DNA of 64,000 bases from Rhodococcoides trifolii (GTDB taxonomy: Bacteria > Actinomycetota > Actinomycetes > Mycobacteriales > Mycobacteriaceae). The position numbers were made by a program, and so were the translations under genes. Under the pieces are notes generated by a model. It made no database searches. It had not been told where the DNA came from and worked only from the letters and a program-made list of their open reading frames with translations. Position 1 is the first letter of the stretch, and each line of letters starts with the position of its first letter. Shown here one piece after another: positions 37,812 through 45,304 of this stretch. The stretch spans positions 310,001-374,000 of the forward strand of contig NZ_BMCU01000004.1 in the NCBI RefSeq assembly GCF_014635345.1, in the 5' to 3' direction.

Positions 37812-40357
37812 CTCTTCGGGGCCAACAGGCTTGCGCACCGCAGCAGGCCGAGGTGGCTGTACGCCTGCGGGTGATTACCCAGCGAGCGTTCGGCAACGGG
37901 GTCGTACTCCTCGCTGAGCAGACCCGTCGGGCCCGCCGCCGCGACGAGCTGCGTGAACAGCGCTTCGGCCGGAAGTCGTTGGTCGATCAGCAGATACGCC
38001 TCGACGAGCCATGCGGCACAGAGGTGGAACCCGCCTTCGCCGCCCGGCAGTCCGTCGTCGTGGTGGTAGCGATACACCGTTGCGCCGCTGCGAAGTTCGG
38101 CTTCGGTGGCGGTGACCGTCGCGGCGAAGCGAGGATCGCTCGGGTCGATCAGACCGGACAACCCGATGTGCAGGGTCGACGCATCCAGATCGGTGCCGTC
38201 GTACGCCGCGGTGAAGGACTGCGCCTCCTCGCTCCAGCCCTTCGCGAGAACCTGCGTGCGGATGACGTCGCGCAGGGTGCTCCATCCCAACTGTGCTTCG
38301 CGACCGAAGGTGTCGGCGAGAACGATCGCGCGGTCCACCGTCAGCCAGCACATCACCTTCGAGTAGACGTGATGGCGGGGATTGCCGCGGATCTCCCAGA
38401 TGCCGTGATCGGGCTCGGACCACCGACGTTCGACGGCTTCGACCATGGAGCACACCAGGTTCCAGTCGGCGTCGGTGAGCGCGTCGTCGATTCCCTTGTC
38501 GCGCCGGGCGTGGGCAAGCGTGGAGATCAGGTCGACGATCGGTCCGAACACGTCGAGCTGCACCTGCTGGTTGGCTGCGTTACCCACGCGGACAGGCCGC
38601 GACCCGGCGTATCCGGGCAACGAATCGATGACCGCTTCGGGCGGAAGGCTTTGTCCCCACAGGGTGTACAGGGGGTGCAGTCGTTCGGGACCGGGGACGG
38701 TCTCGAGCACGTCGTGCACCCACTGCAGGTAGTTCTCGGCCTCGGTCAACGACCCGAGGGCCACGAGCGCCGACGCGGTCAGTGCGGCGTCGCGAAGCCA
38801 GCAGTACCGGTAGTCCCAGTTGCGGACGCTGCCGATCTCCTCCGGAAGCGAGGTGGTGGCGGCGGCCATGATCGACCCGGAATCGGCGTGCACGAGACCG
38901 CGCAGCGTGAGCGCGGACCGCTTCATGAGGTCCGGTTTCAGTTGCGGCAGAACGAGATCGTGCGCCCAGTCGTGCCAGTAGGCCTCGGCCTGCGCGCGAC
39001 GATCCGGCTCGGGAACCTCCGACGGCCCGAGATCGGAACTGCCGCAACGAAGTTCGAGAAGGATCGGCCCGTCGGACGGGTCGACCTCGGCGTGAGCCGT
39101 GTCCTGCCCGCCCTCGTCGACGATGTTCCACTGGACGCCGGGGGAGCGCAGGACGATCGGATCGTTGGTGCCGATGACGCGGATGCCGTCGTCCTCGGCC
39201 TGCAACCGCACCCACGCCTGACCGAACTCGGGCCGGGGGGCGAAGGTGATCACGGCCTTCGCCTTGCCGGTGATGACGCGCGTGAAATCCGTTCTGCCGG
39301 AGGGCACGTCGTGCGGGAGGTAATCGTCGACCTGCAGGCTTGCCCACCGCGTTTGGACGGTCATGGTGCTGTCGAGGTACTGCTGGCTGAGCGGGAGCGC
39401 GTCGCGACGCGGGCCGATGGTGAAGTGACCGGCCTCGTTGCCGCCCAGCAGATGCGCGAAGATCGCCGCCGAATCGGGCTCCGGATGACAGAACCACGTC
39501 AACCCGGCCTCGGGGGTGAGCAGGGCGACCGAGCGGGGACTCGCGAGCATGGTCAGCCGCTCGATGCGGGGAGCGTCGGCTCCGGAGAGCCAGGTGCGGC
39601 GCTCCTCGTAGAGGAAGGCGAGCGCGTGTGCCACCAGTTCGGGTGACTCCACGCGGTACCCGGCGAGCGATTCTCCGTCGCCCACTTTGACGCCGATGTC
39701 GGGCCCGTGCAGACGCTTGAACGCCTTCTCGTCGGTGACGTCGTCGCCGAAGAAGACGGCCGCGGAGGCGCCGCCCTGATGGCGCAGAATGTCGAGTGCC
39801 TGTCCCTTGTCGGTGGCGATCACGGCAAGCTCGATCACCGACTTACCTTCCGTCACTTGCACTCCCGGCCACGATGCAGCGCCGGCGCGCACCTCCTCGA
39901 GTGCGCGGGTGCCGTCGTCGGGATCGGCGTTGCGCACGTGCAGAGCGACGCTGGCCGGTTTGACCTCCACGGTGATCTTGTCCCCGCGGGATGCGACGTC
40001 CTTCAGTTCCGTGACGATGGATTCGAGCAGTGACTTCGCTTCGTCGGGCAACCCGGTGACGAACCCGGCGTCGAACTCCGACCCATGGCTACCGACGAGC
40101 TGAACTTCGACGGGCAAGCGCGAGAGGATTGCGAGGTCACGCAGCGCTCTGCCCGAAATGACCGCTGCGTCCGTTCCGTCCAACCCGGCGAGTGCGCGCA
40201 GTGCGCGAACGGATTCCGGCAACGGGTAGGCCTTGGTCGGGTCGGACACGATCGGCGCCATGGTGCCGTCGTAGTCGGACGCCACCAGCAGGCGCGGCAT
40301 CCGTGCCACACCGGACAGGGCGCGACGTAGTTCGATCGGTAGTTCGGCGAGACTCAC
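37808..40357 (-). CDS. Trehalose-6-phosphate phosphatase fused to a GH15 trehalase-like domain
   Basis: 849 residues in two parts. Residues 1-250: HAD phosphatase of the OtsB type, with nucleophile SDYDGTMAP (Asp28, Asp30), GSHGSEFDAG and FFGDDVTDEKAF motifs. Residues about 265-849: glycoside hydrolase 15 domain with GSVRNWDYRYCWLRDAAL, LPGYAGSRPVRVGNAANQQ, the general-acid candidate Glu in GIWEIRGNPRHHVYSK and the second catalytic Glu in PGGEGGFHLCAAWLVEAY. The order suggests dephosphorylation of trehalose-6-P and hydrolysis of trehalose in one polypeptide. The start is a GTG with leaderless spacing. Confidence 0.88.
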   Translation of the reverse strand: MSLAELPIELRRALSGVARMPRLLVASDYDGTMAPIVSDPTKAYPLPESVRALRALAGLDGTDAAVISGRALRDLAILSRLPVEVQLVGSHGSEFDAGFVTGLPDEAKSLLESIVTELKDVASRGDKITVEVKPASVALHVRNADPDDGTRALEEVRAGAASWPGVQVTEGKSVIELAVIATDKGQALDILRHQGGASAAVFFGDDVTDEKAFKRLHGPDIGVKVGDGESLAGYRVESPELVAHALAFLYEERRTWLSGADAPRIERLTMLASPRSVALLTPEAGLTWFCHPEPDSAAIFAHLLGGNEAGHFTIGPRRDALPLSQQYLDSTMTVQTRWASLQVDDYLPHDVPSGRTDFTRVITGKAKAVITFAPRPEFGQAWVRLQAEDDGIRVIGTNDPIVLRSPGVQWNIVDEGGQDTAHAEVDPSDGPILLELRCGSSDLGPSEVPEPDRRAQAEAYWHDWAHDLVLPQLKPDLMKRSALTLRGLVHADSGSIMAAATTSLPEEIGSVRNWDYRYCWLRDAALTASALVALGSLTEAENYLQWVHDVLETVPGPERLHPLYTLWGQSLPPEAVIDSLPGYAGSRPVRVGNAANQQVQLDVFGPIVDLISTLAHARRDKGIDDALTDADWNLVCSMVEAVERRWSEPDHGIWEIRGNPRHHVYSKVMCWLTVDRAIVLADTFGREAQLGWSTLRDVIRTQVLAKGWSEEAQSFTAAYDGTDLDASTLHIGLSGLIDPSDPRFAATVTATEAELRSGATVYRYHHDDGLPGGEGGFHLCAAWLVEAYLLIDQRLPAEALFTQLVAAAGPTGLLSEEYDPVAERSLGNHPQAYSHLGLLRCASLLAPKS

Positions 40358-40364
40358 ACGGACA

Positions 40365-40370
40365 AACTTA
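40365..40370 (-). promoter_or_regulatory. Candidate -10 for a leaderless fusion-gene transcript
   Basis: On the minus strand TAAGTT sits exactly 7 bases before the GTG start of the trehalose fusion gene, the spacing of leaderless transcripts. No Shine-Dalgarno is present. Confidence 0.5.
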
Positions 40371-40392
40371 GGTGATGGAGGGGGCTGACGCG

Positions 40393-41148
40393 TTATCGGT
40401 GAACGTCTCGCTGCGCGCCGGCGGGAAGGCCGGAGGTCGGCCGGTGCGCTCCAATCGCGTCGACGGACTCGGTGACGATCGCCCGCATCGCGGTCTCGGC
40501 CGCATCGGCATCGCGCATCTGAACGGCCGACGCGACAAGACCGTGAAGTCTGATCGCGTCGGGATCGGCGACGGTCGGCATGAGGTCGTACCGGGTGCGG
40601 CCGGCGAGAGATTCCACGACCAGAGCCGACATGGAAATCAGCATCACGTTGGCGGACGCGTCGAGCAGGGCTCGGTGAAAGTTGCAGTCGTGTTCGAGGT
40701 AGGCCGCGGCGTCTGCGGCGCGGGCCGTGGACGACATTCCGATCACGGCAGCGGTCAACGCACCGCACTGTTCGGGAGTTGCCCGCCCTGCTGCGAGGCG
40801 CGCGGCCAAGGGTTCGATACCCAGACGAACTTCGCCCAGTGCGGCGAGCTGATCGAAGCGTTCGGGTCCGGTGAGCCGCCAGCGGATGACGTCGGGATCG
40901 ATGGCGTTCCAGTCGGTGGTGGGCTGAACCGTGATCCCCACGCGGCGGCGGACACCGATGAGTCCGACCGACTCCAGCACGCGGACCACTTCACGTACGA
41001 CCGTGCGGGAGACGCCGTAGCGCTCGGCGAGATCGTCGGCGTTGAGAACGGTGCCGGTCGGCATCGCTCCGGACGCGATATCCGTGCCGAGCGCATCGAG
41101 GACCGAGCGATGCAGTTGCCGGGCGGGGCCAGGCTCTGCGCTGGTCAT
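40393..41148 (-). CDS. GntR family regulator, FadR/FCD subgroup
   Basis: 251 residues. Winged-helix N-terminus (LAERYGVSRTVVREVVRVLESVGLI) and an FCD effector domain with metal-type residues around LEHDCNFHRALL. Located next to whiB and gluconokinase, so it may be the gluconate repressor, which is inference. The last residues RPTSGLPAGAQ are encoded by a copy of repeat family A. Confidence 0.88.
   Translation of the reverse strand: MTSAEPGPARQLHRSVLDALGTDIASGAMPTGTVLNADDLAERYGVSRTVVREVVRVLESVGLIGVRRRVGITVQPTTDWNAIDPDVIRWRLTGPERFDQLAALGEVRLGIEPLAARLAAGRATPEQCGALTAAVIGMSSTARAADAAAYLEHDCNFHRALLDASANVMLISMSALVVESLAGRTRYDLMPTVADPDAIRLHGLVASAVQMRDADAAETAMRAIVTESVDAIGAHRPTSGLPAGAQRDVHR
40423..40444 (+). 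repeat. Repeat family A, copy 4 (inside coding sequence)
   Basis: 22-bp element (core GGCCGGAGGTCGG) within the 3' end of the GntR gene; read on the gene's strand it encodes the RPTSGLPA segment. Confidence 0.65.
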
Positions 41149-41297
41149 TCACCGACTATTGCACGTACAGCGCGGGGTTTCGCGTCAACGTCCGGAGGTA
41201 GGTGTTACCCGGAGTCCCGTCTCGAGAGCTTGTTTTAAATACTACGATTAACTTCTTGTTGGTCCATTCGTCATGTAATTTTGAGATCGTGGTGCAG

Positions 41298-41336
41298 GAC
41301 ACCCCGATGGGTGTCTCGACGCCCTGGGTGTCTCGA
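41298..41336 (+). promoter_or_regulatory. Hairpin and competing repeat in the whiB leader
   Basis: GACACCC-CGAT-GGGTGTC is a perfect 7-bp hairpin (41298-41315). The 11-bp sequence GGGTGTCTCGA then occurs twice (41309-41319, 41326-41336), so the second copy could pair with the same GACACCC and compete. The element ends 15 bases before the whiB ATG. Confidence 0.5.
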
Positions 41337-41351
41337 AGAAACAGGAGAGTC

Positions 41352-41633
41352 ATGACGAAACCCGTACTACTCCCCGAGCCAGTCTCCTCGACCTGGGAGT
41401 GGCAGCTGGACGGTCTGTGCCGGGGGATGGACTCCGCAGTCTTCTTCCACCCGGAAGGCGAGCGCGGCAACAAGCGTTCCGACCGTGAGACGCAAGCCAA
41501 GAGAGTCTGCGCGCAATGCCCGGTGCTGCAGCGATGCCGTGACTACGCGGTCGCAGCAGGCGAGCCGTACGGCGTGTGGGGCGGCCTCTCGGCACCCGAG
41601 CGCTTGGGTTGGGACACCCGCGCGACAGGATAG
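41352..41633 (+). CDS. WhiB family Fe-S transcription regulator
   Basis: 93 residues. Four Cys ligands in the usual spacing (CRGMDS, CAQCPVLQRC) around a WQLDGLCRG and the FFHPEGERG segment, followed by GVWGGLSAPER. The FHPExERG and EPYGVWGG combination favours the WhiB3/WhiD branch. Binds a 4Fe-4S cluster and the primary sigma factor in known members. The ATG at 41352 has AGGAGAG upstream and sits after an AT-rich promoter region with TACGAT at 41243-41248. Confidence 0.9.
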   Translation: MTKPVLLPEPVSSTWEWQLDGLCRGMDSAVFFHPEGERGNKRSDRETQAKRVCAQCPVLQRCRDYAVAAGEPYGVWGGLSAPERLGWDTRATG

Positions 41634-41638
41634 GTGCC

Positions 41639-42139
41639 ATGAGCTCCCCAGTTGTCCTCGTCGTCATGGGTGTGTCCGGGTCGGGAAAGACGACCATCGC
41701 CGGCGCCATCGCAGGCCGTCTCGACTGGGAACTCCAGGAGGGCGACGACCTGCATCCCGACGCGAACGTCGACAAGATGGCCCATGGCACTCCCCTCACG
41801 GACGAGGACCGTTGGCCGTGGCTCGACCGCGTCGCTGCGTGGATCGACGATCATCTGGCCGCCGGCGAGTCGGGCGTGATCACCTGTTCCGCGCTCAAGC
41901 GCAGCTACCGGGACGTGCTGCGGCGCGACGCCGTTCACTTCGTCTATCTCGAAGCGAGTCGGGACGAACTCGAGAAGCGCCTGATGCGTCGCCAAGGCCA
42001 CTACATGCCAGCCTCGCTTCTCGACTCGCAGTTGGCGACGCTCGAACCACCGTCGGACGACGAGCAGGTGTTCACCGTTCCCATCGGGCGCCCGGCGGCC
42101 GAGATCGCACGCGAGATCGCCGATCGCATCACCGATTAG
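41639..42139 (+). CDS. gntK: Gluconokinase, GntK type
   Basis: 166 residues. P-loop GVSGSGKTT at the N-terminus, lid and substrate motifs EGDDLHPDANVDKMAHG and ACSALKRSYRDVLR, and RQGHYMPASLLDSQLATLE. Phosphorylates gluconate to enter the pentose-phosphate pathway. Starts 5 bases after whiB; the GntR gene beyond whiB may regulate it. Confidence 0.93.
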   Translation: MSSPVVLVVMGVSGSGKTTIAGAIAGRLDWELQEGDDLHPDANVDKMAHGTPLTDEDRWPWLDRVAAWIDDHLAAGESGVITCSALKRSYRDVLRRDAVHFVYLEASRDELEKRLMRRQGHYMPASLLDSQLATLEPPSDDEQVFTVPIGRPAAEIAREIADRITD

Positions 42140-42170
42140 TTGTCAGTGCCCTCGTGCACTATCTGCGGTC

Positions 42171-42881
42171 ATGACCCGAGTCCTTCGCAGCGTGCTCGTC
42201 ACCGCCGTCTGCATCACCACCGTCATCGGTGTCGCCTCGTTCGTGCTGAGCTTCGCCGCGCTGTGGGATCTCGCCACGATGGCCGGCATCCCGCGATCGC
42301 TGTCGTGGCTGTGGCCCGTGATCGTCGACGGGACGATCCTGCAGGCCACCATCGCCGTCATCGCGTTGGCGTCGTACCCCGACCAAGCGAGTGGTCGACG
42401 GTTCTTCTGGGGCGTGCTGTTCGTCGCCGCCTCGGTCAGTGTGGCAGCAAATGCGTTGCACGCGTTCATCTCCGGGGCGGGCACCCTTCCGCCGGTGCTG
42501 TCCGCGGCCATGGCGACCGTTGCGCCGGTCAGTCTGCTGGCCGCGACCCACGGTCTCGCGGTGCTCGTGCGGGTGCCCGGTCGGCAGATAACTGCCGAAC
42601 CGGTCGCTGCCGAACCGGTCGCTGCCGAACCGGTCACCGTGGAACCGGTACCCGAATTCATCCCTGCCGCAACGCAATTACCTGTACCGATCGACCCACC
42701 GACGCCCGAAGAACCGGCCGATGTCTTGGACGTCCACGCTGAAACCCTCCGTCTGCACGCTCTGGGCTTGTCCGCGGCGGACGTGGCGCAGCGACTCGAC
42801 GTCCCGAAGTCGATCGTGGAGCGAGTTACCGCGTCCGAGTTCAGGTTCGAGGAAGAGAAGTTCCCGGTACACGCGCCCTAG
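42171..42881 (+). CDS. DUF2637 membrane protein with repeat linker
   Basis: 236 residues. Four transmembrane segments in the first 135 residues, resembling DUF2637 proteins of mobile elements and actinobacteria, followed by a Glu/Pro-rich linker containing an EPVAA repeat and a C-terminal HTH-like segment (LGLSAADVAQRLDVPKSIVERV). Function is unknown; the DNA-binding-like tail suggests a membrane-tethered partitioning or regulatory role, which is speculative. Confidence 0.7.
   Translation: MTRVLRSVLVTAVCITTVIGVASFVLSFAALWDLATMAGIPRSLSWLWPVIVDGTILQATIAVIALASYPDQASGRRFFWGVLFVAASVSVAANALHAFISGAGTLPPVLSAAMATVAPVSLLAATHGLAVLVRVPGRQITAEPVAAEPVAAEPVTVEPVPEFIPAATQLPVPIDPPTPEEPADVLDVHAETLRLHALGLSAADVAQRLDVPKSIVERVTASEFRFEEEKFPVHAP
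42594..42653 (+). repeat. 15-bp tandem repeat in the DUF2637 gene
   Basis: Four units of GCCGAACCGGTCGCT, the last one partly diverged. It encodes the AEPVA linker repeats and is a likely length-variable site. Confidence 0.85.
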
Positions 42882-42899
42882 GGCGGGTAGATTTCGAGT

Positions 42900-43181
42900 A
42901 TGTCCGAGTCCCCGCAGTCCGAGTCCACTCCGTTCCGTCGTCAGCTCGCCGAGAACGTCGATGCGATTGCCGACAAGTACCTCGACCGCCAGGTGTCGAT
43001 GCAACACGTCGTCACCGATTCGATCGAGGCGTACACGGCGGCGTGGCGCGAGCACCGTGACGGTGAGCCCCTCGACCTTCTGAGTGCGGACAATCGTGCC
43101 GAACTCGGGTCGTTCGTCTACACGTGCGTCACGTCGGTGGGCGAACCGGAGAATCCGCAGTTTCCCGTCCGCCGCTCCTGA
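42900..43181 (+). CDS. Small hypothetical protein
   Basis: 93 residues, soluble, acidic, with a predicted helix around VDAIADKYLDRQVSMQHVVTDSIEAY. No motif I recognise. It sits 18 bases after the DUF2637 gene and 29 bases before a DUF2277 gene, so a short operon is possible. Confidence 0.55.
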   Translation: MSESPQSESTPFRRQLAENVDAIADKYLDRQVSMQHVVTDSIEAYTAAWREHRDGEPLDLLSADNRAELGSFVYTCVTSVGEPENPQFPVRRS

Positions 43182-43210
43182 ACTGCTCCACGGGATTACC
43201 GTGGTCACCC

Positions 43211-43474
43211 ATGTGCAGAAACATCACCGAACTGCGAGGACTCGAGCCCGCAGCGACGGACGAAGAGATCGAAGCGGCGGCGCGGCAGTACGTGCGCAAG
43301 GTCAGTGGGTTGCGCACCCTGTCCGACGCCAATCGCGACGCGTTCGAGAAGGCGGTCGCGGAGGTGACGGCCAGTACCGAGCGCCTGCTGGCGGTGTTGC
43401 CACCGCGCAAACAGCCGCCCGCGACGGTGCCGCCGCTGCGCCGACCCGAAGTCCGCGCGCGGTTGGGTATCTAA
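43211..43474 (+). CDS. DUF2277 family protein
   Basis: 87 residues with the DUF2277 hallmark MCRNITELRGLEP start and a KVSGLRTLSDANRDAFEKAV helix. The family is widespread and uncharacterised. Its 3' end overlaps the convergent flavohaemoprotein gene by 4 bases. Confidence 0.82.
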   Translation: MCRNITELRGLEPAATDEEIEAAARQYVRKVSGLRTLSDANRDAFEKAVAEVTASTERLLAVLPPRKQPPATVPPLRRPEVRARLGI

Positions 43475-44643
43475 CCGCCGATCGGATCGAACTGAATGTG
43501 CTCGACGGGTGTGCCCACCAGTCGCAACGCGTACATCGTGCTGCGCACCATCGCCGGTGAACCGCAGATCTGAATCTGCCTGTCGGCCCACGAGCCGTAC
43601 CGCGTGACCACCTGACCCACCTTGCCGACCTGCAGGTGATTGAGCCCGCGCGGAATATCGCGGGACGAGCCGGGCCGCCACCACGGTTCTTCCGTCTCCT
43701 CGACCACCGGGACGACGGTGAGCCACGGATTGGTCTGCGCGAGGTGCCACAGGGTGTCGATGTCGTAGAGGTCGCTCGGATACTGGCCACTGACGAACAG
43801 ATGGACGCGCGGATTTCGACTGCGCATCGCCATCGCCATCAGCTGTGACCGCAGCGGCGCGAGGCCGGTGCCGCCGGCGATCATCAGCACGTCCTCGCAG
43901 CCCGGCGACGTGTCGACGCTCAGTCCGCCCAGCGGTGGGCCGACCAGCCACCGGTCCCCGATCGCGATGTCCGACACCATGGCCGGGCTCACCCAGCCGC
44001 CGGATACGCGTCGGACATGGAACTCGATGCCGCCGTGATCGTTCGTGGGGATGGCGGGAGACAGATAGCGCCACATGCGTGGGCGCTGCGGAATCTGAAC
44101 GCTGAGGTACTGACCCGGTTCGTAGGGAACGACGCCGTCGGTCTGCACTCGGATGACGGCGAGATCGTCGAGTGCCAGGCGGTGCTCGACCACGGTGGCC
44201 CCCCAGTAGGCAGGCATCCGATCACTGTCGGCTCCTGCGGCCATCGAGTTGGAGACGACGGCGAAGGTGGTGCGCCACGCTGCCTCGACGGAATCGGTCC
44301 ATACCTCGGTTCCGACGAACGACCGGAACGCCGAGACGAGAGCGTTCTCCGCCGCCAGAAAGTGTCTGCCGTCGAGCCCGTGCTTGCGGTGGTCGCGGCC
44401 GAGTTGATGGAGGAACGGCAGGAACGTGGTGGCGTCCTCGAGGTTGTCGATCACGTATTCGAGTGCGCGAATCAAGCGGTGCCGTTGCTGATCCATGGCG
44501 GCCGGGAAGAAGCCGCGGAACTCGGGGTGCTCGACGAAGAGGTGTGCGTAGAAGGATCGTGCGATGGATTCGGGGCCGTCGTCCTCGGCGAGAACGGACT
44601 TCAGGCCGGCGCGTACCAGGGAGATCGCTTGCGCATCGAGCAC
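43471..44643 (-). CDS. Flavohaemoprotein-like globin-FAD/NAD reductase
   Basis: 390 residues. N-terminal globin (about 1-135) with proximal-His candidate in LGRDHRKHG, then FNR-type FAD domain (VPYEPGQYLSVQIP) and NAD domain (DVLMIAGGTGLAPLRSQL). GTG start with GGAGG 7 bases upstream. May act as nitric-oxide dioxygenase or peroxide reductase; the globin differs from enterobacterial Hmp, closer to the actinobacterial type II forms. Confidence 0.85.
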   Translation of the reverse strand: MLDAQAISLVRAGLKSVLAEDDGPESIARSFYAHLFVEHPEFRGFFPAAMDQQRHRLIRALEYVIDNLEDATTFLPFLHQLGRDHRKHGLDGRHFLAAENALVSAFRSFVGTEVWTDSVEAAWRTTFAVVSNSMAAGADSDRMPAYWGATVVEHRLALDDLAVIRVQTDGVVPYEPGQYLSVQIPQRPRMWRYLSPAIPTNDHGGIEFHVRRVSGGWVSPAMVSDIAIGDRWLVGPPLGGLSVDTSPGCEDVLMIAGGTGLAPLRSQLMAMAMRSRNPRVHLFVSGQYPSDLYDIDTLWHLAQTNPWLTVVPVVEETEEPWWRPGSSRDIPRGLNHLQVGKVGQVVTRYGSWADRQIQICGSPAMVRSTMYALRLVGTPVEHIQFDPIGG

Positions 44644-44669
44644 CAGGCAACCTCCAGACCAGCATGATT

Positions 44670-44691
44670 CCGGTCGGCCTCCGATCTGCCC
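44670..44691 (-). repeat. Repeat family A, copy 5
   Basis: 22-bp minus-orientation element (GGTCGGCCTCCGATCTG core), the most diverged of the five, just upstream of the flavohaemoprotein start. Confidence 0.55.
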
Positions 44692-44795
44692 GCTTCCGTG
44701 GCACCGAACCGACTCCAATCACAGTAGTGGCTTCTCACATCAGTGACTACTGCACGAATCGCATCGTTATCTTTCGTTCGCTGGCCGTGGTTCAC

Positions 44796-44967
44796 CTCGA
44801 CTGCTCAGCTTCCAGCAGTTCTCGCGCGTTGTAACCGGTGCGGATTGCGTGAAGGTGCGCAGTCGTCAGTCAGGTGCAGACCTTGTCGTGGTTCGAATCA
44901 CCACGAGTTGCGCGATCGTCGGTTGTGAAGCTTCCGCCGCGGTACGCGCGGCATTTCCTTCACAACC
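44796..44967 (+). repeat. Diverged noncoding duplication, unit 1
   Basis: Begins CTCGACTG, contains the shared segment GTTGTAACCGGTGCGGATT and GGTGCGCAGTCGT, and ends with repeat family C copy 2 (44920-44967). A second unit lies 216 bases downstream. Unit 1 is longer than unit 2 by an internal insert of about 17 bases. Confidence 0.75.
44920..44967. repeat. Repeat family C, copy 2
   Basis: 48-bp palindrome with arms GGTTGTGAAG and CTTCACAACC, within duplication unit 1. Confidence 0.8.
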
Positions 44968-45011
44968 TGCTCGACCATCGTGCGCGGTCTCGATGTGAGC
45001 CACGCGGTTCG

Positions 45012-45166
45012 CTCGACTGGTCATGCTCCAGCACTTCTCACACGTTGTAACCGGTGCGGATTGTGGGAGGGTGCGCAGTCGTGAGCTAGGCGCGGACCCA
45101 TCGCGGAGGCGCGCGAACGGTTGTGAAGCTTTCGCCGCGATACGCGCGGCATTTTCTTCACAACCG
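45012..45166 (+). repeat. Diverged noncoding duplication, unit 2
   Basis: Same order of shared segments as unit 1 (CTCGACTGG, GTTGTAACCGGTGCGGATT, GGTGCGCAGTCGT, family C palindrome). No ORF with a credible start is shared by the two units. The units fill most of the 661-base gap upstream of clpB. Confidence 0.75.
45118..45166. repeat. Repeat family C, copy 3
   Basis: 49-bp palindrome within duplication unit 2; its arms match copies 1 and 2. Confidence 0.8.
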
Positions 45167-45220
45167 ACTCGGGCGCTGCGGGTTGCGGGCCCGAGCAGTC
45201 GGAGAGCCGCGCACCCTACG

Positions 45221-45235
45221 CTCAACTAAGTTGAG
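45221..45235. promoter_or_regulatory. Extra palindrome overlapping the HspR site
   Basis: CTCAACT-A-AGTTGAG is a perfect 15-bp inverted repeat whose right arm is shared with the HAIR element. It could bind a second regulator or extend HspR binding. Confidence 0.5.
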
Positions 45236-45250
45236 TGGAACAGACTCAAG
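45230..45250 (+). promoter_or_regulatory. HAIR operator (HspR site) of clpB
   Basis: GTTGAGT-N7-ACTCAAG matches the HAIR consensus CTTGAGT-N7-ACTCAAG at 13 of 14 arm positions. A -10-like TAGTGT follows at 45256-45261. HspR is known to repress clpB and dnaK in actinobacteria until heat stress; hspR itself is not in the window. Confidence 0.9.
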
Positions 45251-45304
45251 TGTTGTAGTGTTGCAGTCATCGACAACCGTTACACGAACCAAGTGAGGTG
45301 ACCG

